This document shows, piece by piece, positions 18,257-31,400 of a stretch of DNA of 64,000 nt (its first letter is position 1; each line of letters begins with the position of its first letter). The notes beneath the pieces are model-generated. The model did not search any database and was not told the DNA's origin. It was given only the letters and a program-made list of their open reading frames with translations. Both the position numbers and the translations under genes were made by a program. Location of the stretch: NCBI GenBank assembly GCA_964019335.1, contig OZ025710.1, forward strand, positions 62,001 through 126,000, read 5' to 3'. The stretch comes from Diplonema japonicum (Eukaryota; Euglenozoa; Diplonemea; Diplonemida; Diplonemidae).

Positions 18257-19477
18257 TGTTTTTTTTTGTATTCGGTTTTTTTTAAATCCTCCTGTGACAT
18301 TTGTGTGCACGAAAAAGAGGAAAAAGTAAAAAAAGAAATTGGGGAGAAAGAATGGCGGGTCATGAGGTTGGTCTTTGGGAAGGGGGAGGGAGGGGGTTGA
18401 ATACAAAAAGAGCTCATCTTTCTTTTTTTTTTGTTTTGTTTTTCCTCTCACTTCCCCCCCCCCCCCCCCCCTTCTTTCTTTTGTTCCTTCCTATCAATTC
18501 TTTTTTTCTTCTTGCCTTTAGATGTTGGAAAAAATATGGATAACTGAAAGGAGAACACCCTTGTGGCAAAAATTAAGCGTCGTGCAAGAAAAGTAAAGAC
18601 GATAGGCAAAGGGGCCGCGCTGCTGGGCCGAACGGCCCAAAACAAGCAGGTAAGGGTAGGGGCGGCATTGTGGTAGGGTGGTTTGCTCCATTCTTCTTCT
18701 TCTTCTTGCCGCCCACACTGTCGAGGGAAAGAAAGAAAGAAAAAAAGAGAGAGAGAAAAGAGGGGGAAATAGGGGGGGGGGGGGGGGGGGGGATACTACT
18801 GTTCGTGCTCTGTCGTGGAAGAAGAGGCCTTCATGCTATTTTTTTTTTTTTTAAATTTGTGTTCTTTCACATACCTTCTCTTCACGACTTTGCCAGTCAC
18901 ACTAAACAAACTCACAGGAGCGCAGCCTGCAGTGGCCTTTACGGTTGTGCGCTTCGATTTCATATTATTTTTTTCCCCCTCCTATATGAGTTTTTTTTTT
19001 TTGGATACAAAAATATTTGAAGGAGAAAAAAAAAAGGTTGGGAGGGGGCATAGGAACGGGCGGGGGACAATTTCTTTTTTTTGAGGGGGGAAAAAAAAGA
19101 AACGATTGTGGTAAACAGAAACAAGACGGGTTCACCCCCCTTCCTCTTCTTTCTTTTTTTCCCTCCCCTTCTTTTTTCTCTTTTTTTTTTTGTATAACGT
19201 TATCTCACCTTCTAAAAAAGGGGGCCAGAAAAGGGCACCCACACATTTTTTTTTCTCCTACCCCCACTTTTTTCCTCCTCTTTTCTTTCTCAAAAAAAAA
19301 AAACTCAAAGTGCAGGACAAACCCCCTCATGGAGGGCCGCCCTTCAAAAAAAAAAAAAAAAAAAAAAAGAACGAGAAATAAAAGAAAAGAAAATGAAGGC
19401 TTCCTTTTTTTTTACGGGGTTACAACCTCGAAGGTAGAGTCTTCTTCTCTTTTTTTTAAAATCCCAAAATCTAAATC
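18257..19477. other. Homopolymer-rich gap of 1.2 kb with a small GC-rich island
   Basis: Mostly A, T, C and G runs (for example C at about 18454-18470 and G at about 18770-18792). An island at about 18555-18680 is not low-complexity and contains GGGCCGAACGGCCC, a perfect 6-bp palindrome with a 2-nt spacer. The plus strand there could read a basic peptide ending at CAG|GTAAGG. I cannot decide whether it is an exon, an RNA or neither. Confidence 0.5.
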
Positions 19478-22400
19478 CTAAACAGACTTGCGCATTCTGC
19501 TGCTATCGAACGCACTACCAGGCAAGCTAGGTGGGGGGCAGCTCTGTCTTCCGTTACCCCTCCCGCTTTCCTGCAGCTTTTGCAGGATTTTATTGTCTTC
19601 AGATGGCTTGTGGAAGGTACTGGGTTTTTTATTTATTATTATTATTATTTTTTTATTTCCATACTCCTCTCGCAGCCTCTTGGTTCTCTCCATCATTACC
19701 TCCTTCTTGGTTTGGAAGAGGAGCTTCAGCCGCTGGAACTTCTCTGCAGTCGTTTCCTGCATCTTCTTGTTGCTCTCCAGGTCCTTTTGGTACTGTTTAC
19801 AGGCTAAGCAATCCTCGTCTCTCTTTCGTTTCATGCCCACCTTGGCTGTCTGCGCAGCCCTGGTTGCCTCTTTGACCTTGTCCTGCATAACCACGAGCAC
19901 GCCATCCTTCTCGAGGTTATCCTTCTTCAGCGCTTTGTTGGTCACATGCAAGTCCTTCACTTCCTTCTTCAAAGAAACTTCGTTGTGCTCCCTGAACGCC
20001 TTCATCTGTTCCAGTTCCCTCTGTGCCTTGATCAGCTCCACGTCTCTCTGTTTCAGCAGTCCTTGCATGGCGTCTATGTTGCCCTGCTGGCTCGACACTT
20101 CGCTCCTCTCTTCAGCCATGCGCTGCATCTTCGCTTTTGCCTCCTCCAGTTCTTTCTCAGCACCGCTACCTGCTGCCTTCAACGAGGTTATTCCCCTCTC
20201 AAGCTTTAAAGTCTCCTTTTTGCTCTCTTCCAGCTTTTCTTTGAGCCCCGCCTTTTCCATTTGCAGCTTCATCACCTCACGAGCCTTCCCTGCAGCCTCC
20301 TCACGTTCCTGTTCCATCTCAGCCATCTTGTCATCTTGCTCCTTCACAGTGCTGGCAAGGTTCGCCATTTTCAATTCCAAAGCCTTGCTCTTGTCTTCAG
20401 CTTTCTTGCTCTGTTGTTCACTGGCTTCAAGTTGCTTTTCAAGATCAGCCACCTGTGTTGCGAAGGCTTTGCTCTTGTCCGTCGCATGCTTGAGGTCGTG
20501 TTGCACTTGCTGTGCATCCTTCAGCTCAGCCTGAAGCTTCTTCGCCTCCTCTGCTGCCTTCGCCACCTGACTTTCCTTTGCTTGTGTTGCCTTCGTCATC
20601 TCGGCAAGCTTCGCTTCAACTGAAGACTTCTCACCAGTGAGCTGCTTCACCTCCTTCTCCGACTGCTTCCTTGCATCGTCTGTCTTCTTCAGCTCAACTT
20701 GAAGCTTCTTCAGTTCCTCTGCCCCCTTCGCCTTCTCCTGAGATGATTGGCTTTCCTTGGCTTGTGCGGATTTCATTGCCTCAGCAAGCTTCCCAGCCAA
20801 AGAGGACTTTTCTTCACTGAGCTGTTTTGCTTGCACCTCAAGCTTCGTGTGCTGTGCCACCTGATCAGAGGACTTCTTCTTCAGGTCGTTGAGCTCAGTC
20901 TGAAGGGTGCTGCCATGCTTCTTCTCGTCTGCAACCTTTTGCTCAGAAGCTGACAGGGACTTCTTTGCTTCCACCAACTGTGCCTGCAGGGCGCTCTTTT
21001 CACTGGCTGCCTTTTGCTGCACGTCACCTGCCTCCTTCTCGTGCTTCTTGAAACTTGCTTCTGATACCTTCTTCAAGTCTGCTATCTGTGTCTCGAGTGC
21101 CTTGCAGTCCTTTGCTAGTGTTGCCTTCTCATTCGACACTTGTTTGAAGTCCTCATCAGCCTGCTTCTTGATGTCTTGCTGTTTCTTTAACTCAGCCTGA
21201 AGCTTCTTCACTTCCCCTTCGGCAGCCCTCTTTTCGTCAGCAGCCTTCTTCGCATCTTCGTGATTTGCCATCTCCAGGTCCTCGAGCGTTGTCCTTGCTT
21301 GTGCAGATTGTTTAGAATGCTCTGCTTTCTGTGCCGCGAGCTCATCTTCAAGGGACTTGCAGTTCTTTTCCAGCTCTGTCCTTTCTGTCATCGCTCGTTT
21401 TCCGGTTTCTTGCTGCTTCACCATCTCAGCTCGCAGCTTCTTGAGCTCAGCCTCAAGAGAAGACTTCTCGCTGGTGAGCTTTTTGGACTGCACATTGACC
21501 TTCTCGAGCATGTCTATGCGCTCTGTGTACTCCGCTGCCTGCTTAGCTGACGCTTTCTTCATCTCGTCTACTTGGGACTTCAAGGAGCTTGCCTGCTTCT
21601 GGCTGTCTGCAGACTTCTTTTGCATTTGTTCTACGTCAGCATGTGCCTTCAGTATATCGTTTTTGAGTGTATTGCAGTCCTTCGAGAGTGTTGCCTTTTC
21701 ATTTGACACTTGTTTGAAGTCCTCATCACCCTGCTTCTTGATGTCTTGTTGCTTCTTCAGCTCAGCCTGAAGCGTCTTCACATCCTCTGCTGCCTTCGCC
21801 ACCTGACCTTCCTTTGTCTGTGATGTCTTCGTCATCTCAGCTAGCTTCGCTTCAACTGAAGACTTCTCACCAGTGAGCTGCTTCACGTGCTCATCCGCCT
21901 GCTTCTTCAGGTGCTCAAGCTTCGTGAGCTGTGCCACCTGATCAGAGGACTTCTTCTTCAGGTCGTTGAGCTCAGTCTGAAGGGTGATGCCATGCTTCTT
22001 CTCGTCTGCAACCTTTTGCTCAGAAGCTGACAGGGACTTCTTTGCTTCCACCAACTGTGCCTGCAGGGCGCTCTTTTCACTGGCTGCCTTTTGCTGCACG
22101 TCACCTGCCTCCTTCTCGTGCTTCTTGAAACTTGCTTCTGATACCTTCTTCAAGTCTGCTATCTGTGTCTCGAGTGCCTTGCAGTCCTTTGCTAGTGTTG
22201 CCTTCTCATTCGACACTTGTTTGAAGTCCTCATCAGCCTGCTTCTTGATGTCTTGTTGCTTCTTCAGCTCAGCCTGAAGCTTCCTCGCCTCTTCCGCTGT
22301 CTTTGCCTCAACGACACCTTTTTCGCTAACAAGCTTCTTGTACTGCACCTCATGGTCAGATGATCTTTTCTTCATCTCGTCAAAGTCAGTTTGCAGAGTC

Positions 22401-25400
22401 GTGTTGTGCTTCTCGGTTGCAGCAAGTGTCTTCTTTACTTCTGCAATCTGTGCCTCAAGTGCCTTGCAGTCCTTTGCTAGTGTTGCCTTCTCATTTGACA
22501 CTTGTTTGAAGTCCTCGTCGGCCTGCTTCTTGATGTCTTGTTGCTTCTTCAGCTCAGCTTGCAGCTTCTTCGCCTCCTCTGCTGCCTTCGCCACCTGACC
22601 TTCCTTTGCTTGGGTTGCCTTCGTCACCTCAGCAAGTTTTGCTTCAACTGAAGACTTCTCACCAGTGAGCTGCTTCACCTGCTCATCCATCTGTTTCTTG
22701 ATGTCTTGTTGCTTCTTCAGCTCAGCCTGAAGCTTCTTCGCCTCCTCTGCTGCCTTCGCCACCTGACCTTCCTTTGCTTGGGTTGCCTTCGTCATCTCGG
22801 CAAGCTTCGCTTCAACTGAAGACTTCTCACCAGTGAGCTGCTTCACCTCCTTCTCCGACTGCTTCCTTGCATCGTCTGTCTTCTTCAGCTCAACTTGAAG
22901 CTTCTTCAGTTCCTCTGCCCCCTTCGCCTTCTCCTGAGATGATTGGCTTTCCTTGGCTTGTGCGGATTTCGTTGCCTCAGCAAGCTTCCCAGCCAAAGAG
23001 GACTTTTCTTCACCAAGCTTCGTGAGCTGTGCCACCTGATCAGAGGACTTCTTCTTCAGGTCGTTGAGCTCAGTCTGAAGGGTGATGCCATGCTTCTTCT
23101 CGTCTGCAACCTTTTGCTCGGCAGCTGACAGGGACATCGCTGTGGTTTCCACCTTTGCTTCGAGTGCCTTGCAATCTCTTGTGAGTGTTGCCTTCTCACT
23201 CGAAACTTGTTTGAAGTCCTCATCAGCCTGCTTCTTGATGTCTTGTTGTTTTTTCAGCTCAGCTTGCAGCTTCTTCCTCTCATCTGATATCTGGATTTCC
23301 CTTGCTTTTGAGGCCTTCGCTGTCTCAGCCAACTTTGTTTCAAGCGATGCTTTCTCCTGAGTAAGTTCCTTCAGTTCATTAGCAGTCTTCTGAACGCGTT
23401 TCTCGTTGTCGCTGAGCTGCGCTGCCTGTTTGGTGGTGAGCTTCTCAGAGGCGGACAGTTGCTTCTGCAGCGCTTCTTCGGCCTCAACCTTCTTTCCTGT
23501 GAGCAGCTTGAGCTCAGCTTCAGTTCCTTGTAACAACTTCTTGAGGTCGCTTACCTTCTGCTCTAGTGATGTGACGGAGGCGGTGCCCTTCTTCTTTTCT
23601 TGTTCCAACAACTTTCGCAATTCCTGGTTGGCATTCGACGTTGCCTTCTTGTTGTCTGCCAGCTGCTTCTGGAGAGCCGTCCTTTCGTCAAGCAGCGTAT
23701 TGAATTCGGCCTCTTGCAACTCCTTTGCATCCTGTGCCAGCTGGATGCTTGTGTCGAGTTGTTGTTTTGTGCTCTGCCATTTATTTTGCTCCGCCTCGAG
23801 CCTCTGCACTGTCTGCTTTAACTCCACCACTTCCATGCTAATGTCGGTTTTCTCTGCACGCAAGATTCGCATGTCCTTGCCGGCCTTCTCTTGTTGCTTC
23901 ACCAGCCTCTCACCGCTTGTTTTTACATCCTTCAGCAAGTTCGCGATGTTGTGCTGCATCTCCTTGATAGTGCTCTGTGCGCCGCGCATCTCATCAACAT
24001 GCTCGTCAGCAGCCTTCGCAGCTGCAGCCAGCTTGTCTTTTGAGGAGGACTTCTCGTCAGAAACATTCTTTTGTGCCGTTTCCAGCTGTTTCTCCATTGC
24101 ATCGAGCTTCTTTTGCAGAGAACACTTCTCAACGCTATGTTGTTGTCCCGCGTCTTTCAGTACCTTCCTGAGATCTACTAGTTTCGTTTCGAGTGCCTTG
24201 CAGTCCTTTGCTAGTGTTGCCTTCTCATTCGACACTTGTTTGAAGTCCTCGTCGGCCTGCTTCTTGATGTCATGTTGCTTCTTCAGCTCAGCCTGCAACT
24301 TCTTCACATCCTCTGCTCCCTTCGCTTTCTCGTGTGCTGCCTGGCTTTCTTTGGCTTGTGTCGACTTCATTGCCTCGCTGAGTTTGGACTCCAACGAAGA
24401 CTTCTCACTAGTGAGTTGCTTCACCTTTTCATCCATCTGCTTCTTCAAGTGCTCAAGCTTCGTGAGCTGTGCCACCTGATCAGAGGACTTCTTCTTCAGG
24501 TCGTTGAGTTCAGTCTGAAGGGTGCTGCCATGCTTCTTCTCAGTATCCATTGCTTGTTCAGAAGTAGCAAGAGCCTCCTCTATGGCCCTTACCTGCGCTT
24601 CGAGTGCCTTGCAGTCCTTCGAAAGTGTCGCCTTCTCACTCGAAACTTGTTTGAAGTCCTCGTCGGCCTGCTTCTTGATGTTTTGTTGCTTCTTCAGTTC
24701 AGCTTGCAGCTTCTTGAATTCTTCTGCTGACTTCGCCTTCTCGTGTGTTGCCTGGTTCTCCTTGGCTTGTGTCGATTTCACCGCCTCGCTGAGTTTGGAC
24801 TCCAATGAAGACTTCTCACCAGCAAACTGCTTCACCTGCTCATCCATCTGTTTCTTGATGTCTTGTTGCTTCTTCAGCTCAGCCTGAAGCTTCTTCACAT
24901 CCTCTGCTGCCTTCGCCACCTGACCTTCCTTTGCTTGTGTTGCCTTCGTCATCTCGGCAAGCTTCGCTTCAACTGAAGACTTCTCACCAGTGAGCTGCTT
25001 CACCTCCTTCTCCGACTGCTTCCTTGCATCGTCTGTCTTCTTCAGCTCAACTTGAAGCTTCTTCAGTTCCTCTGCCCCCTTCGCCTTCTCCTGAGATGAT
25101 TGGCTTTCCTTGGCTTGTGCGGATTTCATTGCCTCAGCAAGCTTCCCAGCCAAAGAGGACTTTTCTTCACTGAGCTGTTTTGCTTGCACCTCAAGCTTCG
25201 TGTGCTGTGCCACCTGATCAGAGGACTTCTTCTTCAGGTCGTTGAGCTCAGTCTGAAGGGTGCTGCCATGCTTCTTCTCGTCTGCAACCTTTTGCTCAGA
25301 AGCTGACAGGGACTTCTTTGCTTCCACCAACTGTGCCTGCAGGGCGCTCTTTTCACTGGCTGCCTTTTGCTGCACGTCACCTGCCTCCTTCTCGTGCTTC

Positions 25401-28400
25401 TTGAAACTTGCTTCTGATACCTTCTTCAAGTCTGCTATCTGTGTCTCGAGTGCCTTGCAGTCCTTTGCTAGTGTTGCCTTCTCATTCGACACTTGTTTGA
25501 AGTCCTCATCAGCCTGCTTCTTGATGTCTTGTTGCTTCTTCAGCTCAGCCTGAAGCTTCCTCGCCTCTTCCGCTGTCTTTGCCTCAACGACACCTTTTTC
25601 GCTAACAAGCTTCTTGTACTGCACCTCATGGTCAGATGATCTTTTCTTCATCTCGTCAAAGTCAGTTTGCAGAGTCGTGTTGTGCTTCTCGGTTGCAGCA
25701 AGTGTCTTCTTTACTTCTGCAATCTGTGCCTCAAGTGCCTTGCAGTCCTTTGCTAGTGTTGCCTTCTCATTTGACACTTGTTTGAAGTCCTCGTCGGCCT
25801 GCTTCTTGATGTCTTGTTGCTTCTTCAGCTCAGCTTGCAGCTTCTTCGCCTCCTCTGCTGCCTTCGCCACCTGACCTTCCTTTGCTTGGGTTGCCTTCGT
25901 CACCTCAGCAAGTTTTGCTTCAACTGAAGACTTCTCACCAGTGAGCTGCTTCACCTGCTCATCCATCTGTTTCTTGATGTCTTGTTGCTTCTTCAGCTCA
26001 GCCTGAAGCTTCTTCGCCTCCTCTGCTGCCTTCGCCACCTGACCTTCCTTTGCTTGTGTTGCCTTCGTCATCTCAGCAAGCTTCGCTTCAACTGAAGACT
26101 TCTCACCAGTGAGCTGCTTCACCTCCTTCTCCGACTGCTTCCTTGCATCGTCTGTCTTCTTCAGCTCAACTTGAAGCTTCTTCAGTTCCTCTGCCCCCTT
26201 CGCCTTCTCCTGAGATGATTGGCTTTCCTTGGCTTGTGCGGATTTCATTGCCTCAGCAAGCTTCCCAGCCAAAGAGGACTTTTCTTCACTGAGCTGTTTT
26301 GCTTGCACCTCAAGCTTCGTGTGCTGTGCCACCTGATCAGAGGACTTCTTCTTCAGGTCGTTGAGTTCAGTCTGAAGGGTGCTGCCATGCTTCTTCTCAG
26401 TATCCATTGCTTGTTCAGAAGTAGCAAGAGCCTCCTCTATGGACCTTACCTGCGCCTCGAGTGCCTTGCAGTCCTTCGAGAGTGTCGCCTTTTCACTCAA
26501 AACCTGTTTGAAGTCCTCATCAGCCTGCTTCTTGATGTCATGTTGCTTCTTCAGCTCAGCTTGCAGCTTCTTTAATTCTTCCGCGGCTTTTGAAACATGA
26601 CACTCTTTTGCCTGAGCTGTTTTCGTTGCTTCAGTGAGCTTCGTCGCCAGCGTAGACTTCTCACCCGCAAGTGTCTGCGCCTGTTCGTCCACCTGCTTCT
26701 TCAAACTCTCGAGCTTCTTGTGCTGAGCTTCCTGATCAGCTGACCTCTTCCTCAACTCGTCGAGGTCAGTTTGCAGAGTGATGTTGTGCTTCTTCTCAAC
26801 TTCAACAAGTCGCTCAGTGGCGGTGAGGGTCTTCCTTATCTCTTCCAATTGCGCCTGTAGCGTAGTCTTGTCAGTCGTGACCTGCCTGAGGTCTGCGTCA
26901 GTTTGCTTCTTCACGTCTTTTTGCTTCTTCAGCTCGGCCTGCAACTTTGTAACTCCTTGATGCACTTTTGTCTTTTCCTGTGCCTCTTGGGTAGCCTTGT
27001 CCTGAGCAGCCTTTGCAACTTCGCACTGTTCGGACTTCTCAAGCTCAAGACGTTCTAGCTTCTTGCTCAGTTCTTTCTTGACACCTTCAAGCTTGGAGTG
27101 CTGCACCTCCTGCTCCGAACACTTCTTCTGTAAGTCGTCCAGCTCCTTTGCCACCTGCATCTTCGCTTCCTCTGCCCGCTTGCTTATCTCCAGAACCTTG
27201 GCATCTAGCGAGGACTTCTCAGCCGTAAGCTGCTTCACCTGCTCGTCCAAACACTGCTTCGAGTTCTCAAGCTTTTCCGTCTGTTGGCCTCGCTCGGACA
27301 ACTTGTTCTTCAGCTCAGCAAGCTGTGTGTCGAGTACGGCCTTCTCGCCCGATACTTTAGCGATGTCCACGTCTGCCTGTCTCTTCATATCTTGCAGTTT
27401 CCCTAACTCGGACTGGAATTTGTGTGTTTCAGCAGCTGTCTTAGTTCTCTCTTTTGTCATTTGGCTTTCTCTTTCTTGTGCTGCTTTCGTTATCTCGGCG
27501 AGCTTGGCCTGAAGTGCAGAATTCTCACCAACCAGTTTCTTCACCTCGTCGTCCGCTTGCTTCCTGGCGGCCTCGAGCTTCGTCACGTACTTCTCCTTCT
27601 CGCCAAGCTGCGCCAGTCGCTCTGCGGTGCTCTTCTCTGCTGCCATGAGCTGCTTCTGCACAGCGTCCTTGTCAGCCCCCACCTTCTCTTGCTGCGCAAT
27701 GTTCTGCTTCAACACATCCAGCTGCGTACACCTCTCCTTTGTCGCTTCTTCCACTTTCTGCTTCAAATTGGCGACCTCCTTCAGCAAATTGCTCTTTTCA
27801 TTGTCAGCCTGTTTCAGTTTCTTCGCCTCTACATCTGCGGACTGGAGGGCAGTTGTCAGTTGTGCTTTGAGCTCGTCGTGTTTCCTCGTGATCACCGTCT
27901 TTTCGTTTCGCAGTTGTTCTAAATCCACATCTGCCGACTTCCTACTCTTCTGCAGGTTCTTAAGCTCGGCCTGTAATTGCTTCGCGCCCTCTGCTCCCTT
28001 TGCTTGTTCCTGTTCTAAAGTATCAACCTTAGCCTCAAACTGTTTCTTTACGCCCTCAAGCTTGGAGCACTGCATTTCCTGTTCCGAACATTTTTTCTTC
28101 AAGTTGGTAAGTTGCACTTCAAGAACAGACTTTTCCTGCCCCGCTTGCTTCTTTGCTTCCTCAGCCGCTCTCTTTGCGTTCTCCAACTGCGCCTGCAGGG
28201 TGCTCTTCTCACTAGTTACCTTCTGCTGGAGGTCATCTGCAGTCTTTTTGTGGGTTTTTGCTGCTTCGTCAACCGCCTGCTTTGCGCTAGCGAGCGCCTT
28301 TTCGAGTGTTGCCTTCTCATTCGAAACTTGCATGAAGTCCTCATCAGCCTGCTTCTTGATGTCTTGTTGCTTCTTCAGCTCGATTTGCAGCTTCTTCACT

Positions 28401-31400
28401 TCTTCTGCTGCTTTCGCCTTTTCGAGTGCTGCCTGACTTTCTTTAGCTTGTGTCGACTTTGCTGCTTCGTTGAGTTTTGCCTCCAGCGAAGACTTTTCTT
28501 TGACAAGCAGCTGCGTTTGTTCTTTTGTTTTCTTCTCGAGACTCTCAAGCTTTGAACGCAGCGCGGTTTGTTCAGATGCGCCCTTCCTCACCTCGGCAAG
28601 TTGTGCCTCGAGGGTGTTCTTGTGCTTCTTCTCAACCTCGACCACCTGTTCGGTGGCAGCAAGGGCTTTCTTCACGTCTGCCACTTGTGTCTCGAGCGCT
28701 TTGCAATCCTTCTCAGTCTGATTGAACTTTGCATCTGCCTGCTTCGTGCGATCTTCTTGCTTCTTGAGGTCTGATCGAAGCTGCTCTGTGGCTTTCGTCA
28801 TGTGACGCTCTTTTTCTTGTGCCCTGACAAGCTCAGCCTCAACAGCCGACTTCCTCTTCGTGAGCTCCAGTACGTCTGCTGTAAGCTTGTGTGTCTCGGC
28901 GCTGGTCTTAGCGACGGACTGAGTTTTCTCATTGTTTGTGTCTCGCAACTGAGACTCAAGCCTTTTTTTCTCGTTCTCTGCCTTCGCAAGGGCTTCCTTA
29001 GCCTCGGCAAACCGCTCTGCTAGTGCTTTGTGATCCTTGGCGAGCATCGTCTTCTCGTTCTCCGCTTTCGCGATCTCTGCATCCATCCCTTTCCTGCTGT
29101 CTTGCAACTTCTTCACCTCTTCTTGGAGTTTTTTAGCACTGTCTGCTGCTTGAACTTCCCTCCCTGCCTGAACTTCACACAGCCGTGTTGCCTCTGCTAG
29201 CTGTGTCTCGAGCTGCGTGTTCACACTCACCAATCGCTTTACCTCGTCGTCCGTCTGCTGCTTCAGGCCCTCAAGCTTGGTGATGTACTTTTCCTTTTCA
29301 CTGAGTTGAGCTGCCCTTTCGGTGGCGTGCTTCTGAAACGAGTTTTTTTCGTTGACTGCCTGCTCCTGTTGGCTTTCAACTCTCTTGCATTCCTTTGCAA
29401 TAGAGTCTCTCTCATGTGTCAGCTGCATTGCACTTGCCTCCAGCTTCTTTTGAGCCTCGAGATGCTGCATGATATCTGCGATCTTGGCGTCCAGTTTTGC
29501 CTGCAGAGACTCCTTTTCAGTGCGCAGTGCTGTCGTCTCTTCTATGTTCCTCTGCGACAACTCTTTCATTTGCGCAGCAGATGTGCGCACTGCCTCGGCG
29601 AGCTTGGCCTGAAGTGCAGAATTTTCACCAACCAGTTTCTTCACCTCGTCGTCCGCTTGCTTCCTGGCGGCCTCGAGCTTCGTCACGTACTTCTCCTTCT
29701 CGCCAAGCTGCGCCAGTCGCTCTGCGGTGCTCTTTTCTGCTGCCATGAGCTGCTTCTGCACAGCGTCCTTGTCAGCCCCCACCCTCTGCTCTTGCTGCTT
29801 TTGGCGGTCAGCGGTCTCCTTCCTGAGTGAATGCACCGTCTCATCGGCAGCTTTCTTTGTTCTTTCAAGCTGCCCTTGCAGACTACCTATCTCACTGGCT
29901 GCTTGTTTTTGCTTTTCTTCTGCGTCATCGAGCGCTTTTCTCGCATTCACAAGCTCCGCCTGCATGGCCTCACCCCGCGTCCTCATGTCTTCTAGAGCTT
30001 TTTCCACCGAAGCGCGAGTTGTTTTTTCTGTGGTCGCTAGTTCTTGTGCTTCGTGACACGCTTTGAGATGCTGCTGTATTTGCTGCATAGCACCATTTAG
30101 CTCCTTATCGTGGTACGCCTTCTGTGTCTCTAGTTCCTTGGAGCCCGAAGCTGCAATGTCTTTTTCCATCTTTTGAACGGATCTCTTGCTCTCCTGCAGT
30201 TGCATGTCGAGAACTGACTTGTCGCTGTGCAGCCTCTTGACCTCATCATCTGCTTGCTTCTTGCTCTGCTCTAACTTGACGATAAGTTTTTCCCTCTCAG
30301 CCAGCTGCGTTCCTTGCTCCACAAGAGTCTTCTCCGCAGCAGATGCCTTGTTCTGTATTTCTGCGAATCGTGACTGTAGCTCGGGGATCTGGTTTGCCCG
30401 TGCTTCTAAGGACGCGGTGTAGGCCTTGATCTGGAGGTGTTGTTCCTTCAGTGCGGTGTGGTCCTGGGAGAGCTTGGCAAGGTCGCTGCTCGTCTCATGG
30501 TTGCCTGCGAGCACATCACGGAACTGGCTGAGCTGATTCTGAACGGAGTTGCGCTCGTTGGAACGCTTGCGGTACTCCTCGTTCTCCTTTTCCAACACGG
30601 TGAGCTGGAGCTGCGTGGCAACCTTCTCACCTTCGAGGGACGAGTTGCGTGTGAGGAGGCTGATCTTCTCGTCATTCAGTTCCGTCATGTTGCCCTTGCA
30701 AATGGATAGCTGCACTTGGAGTGTGTTCAGGTTATGCTGCAATTCAGCGTTCTGCCTGTTTAAGTGCGCATTCGACTCTTCGAGGCCTGCCGCTCTGGAG
30801 GCGTAGTACTCCATAGAGTGCCCACTGCTGGGGCGTCCGCTGCTGCGTCGAGGGGTGCTGGCCATGCTGACATTGTCGAAGTTGGACAGAGTGTCGTACT
30901 CGTCGTCCTCTTCTTCGTCACTGTCCTCTCGCAGATGGAACGGGATGAGCTTCTTGGCTTCCATCAGCTCGTCGTTCTTCCTCTTGGTGAGGATTTTCTG
31001 CATTTTCAGATGGTTGCTGGCGAGAAGCAGCCGGCTTGCCGTCGACTCCAGCTTGCGCGCATACTTGTTGCGCTCGTTCGTGAGCTCGCTCCACAACCCG
31101 ACATCCGCCTTGGCCTTGATCAGCTCTTCTTCGAAGTTCTGCGCACGCTGCTCCATCATCCTGTATGACACATGAAGCTTATCGAGGGCTCCTTTTATCT
31201 CGTCCCGTTCCACCCGCATGTTGTTTGCCCTCTCATGCGCCTCGCGCAACCTCTTCATGAGCTCCACCTTCCCATCGACCTCTGCACGGCCAAGTGTCAG
31301 CAGATCCTTTTCATTGTGCAGAGTCCTCACTTGCTCCTCTAATTCAAAAATCTTCTTTGTCAGTACTTCTTGCTTAAATCTGGACTTCGGAGGTAGTTGG

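Noticed and set aside
20747-26600. Many repeated plus-strand open frames rich in Leu, Ser, Phe and Cys
   Set aside because: They are antisense reads of the Lys/Glu/Gln-rich coiled-coil repeats of the giant minus-strand gene.
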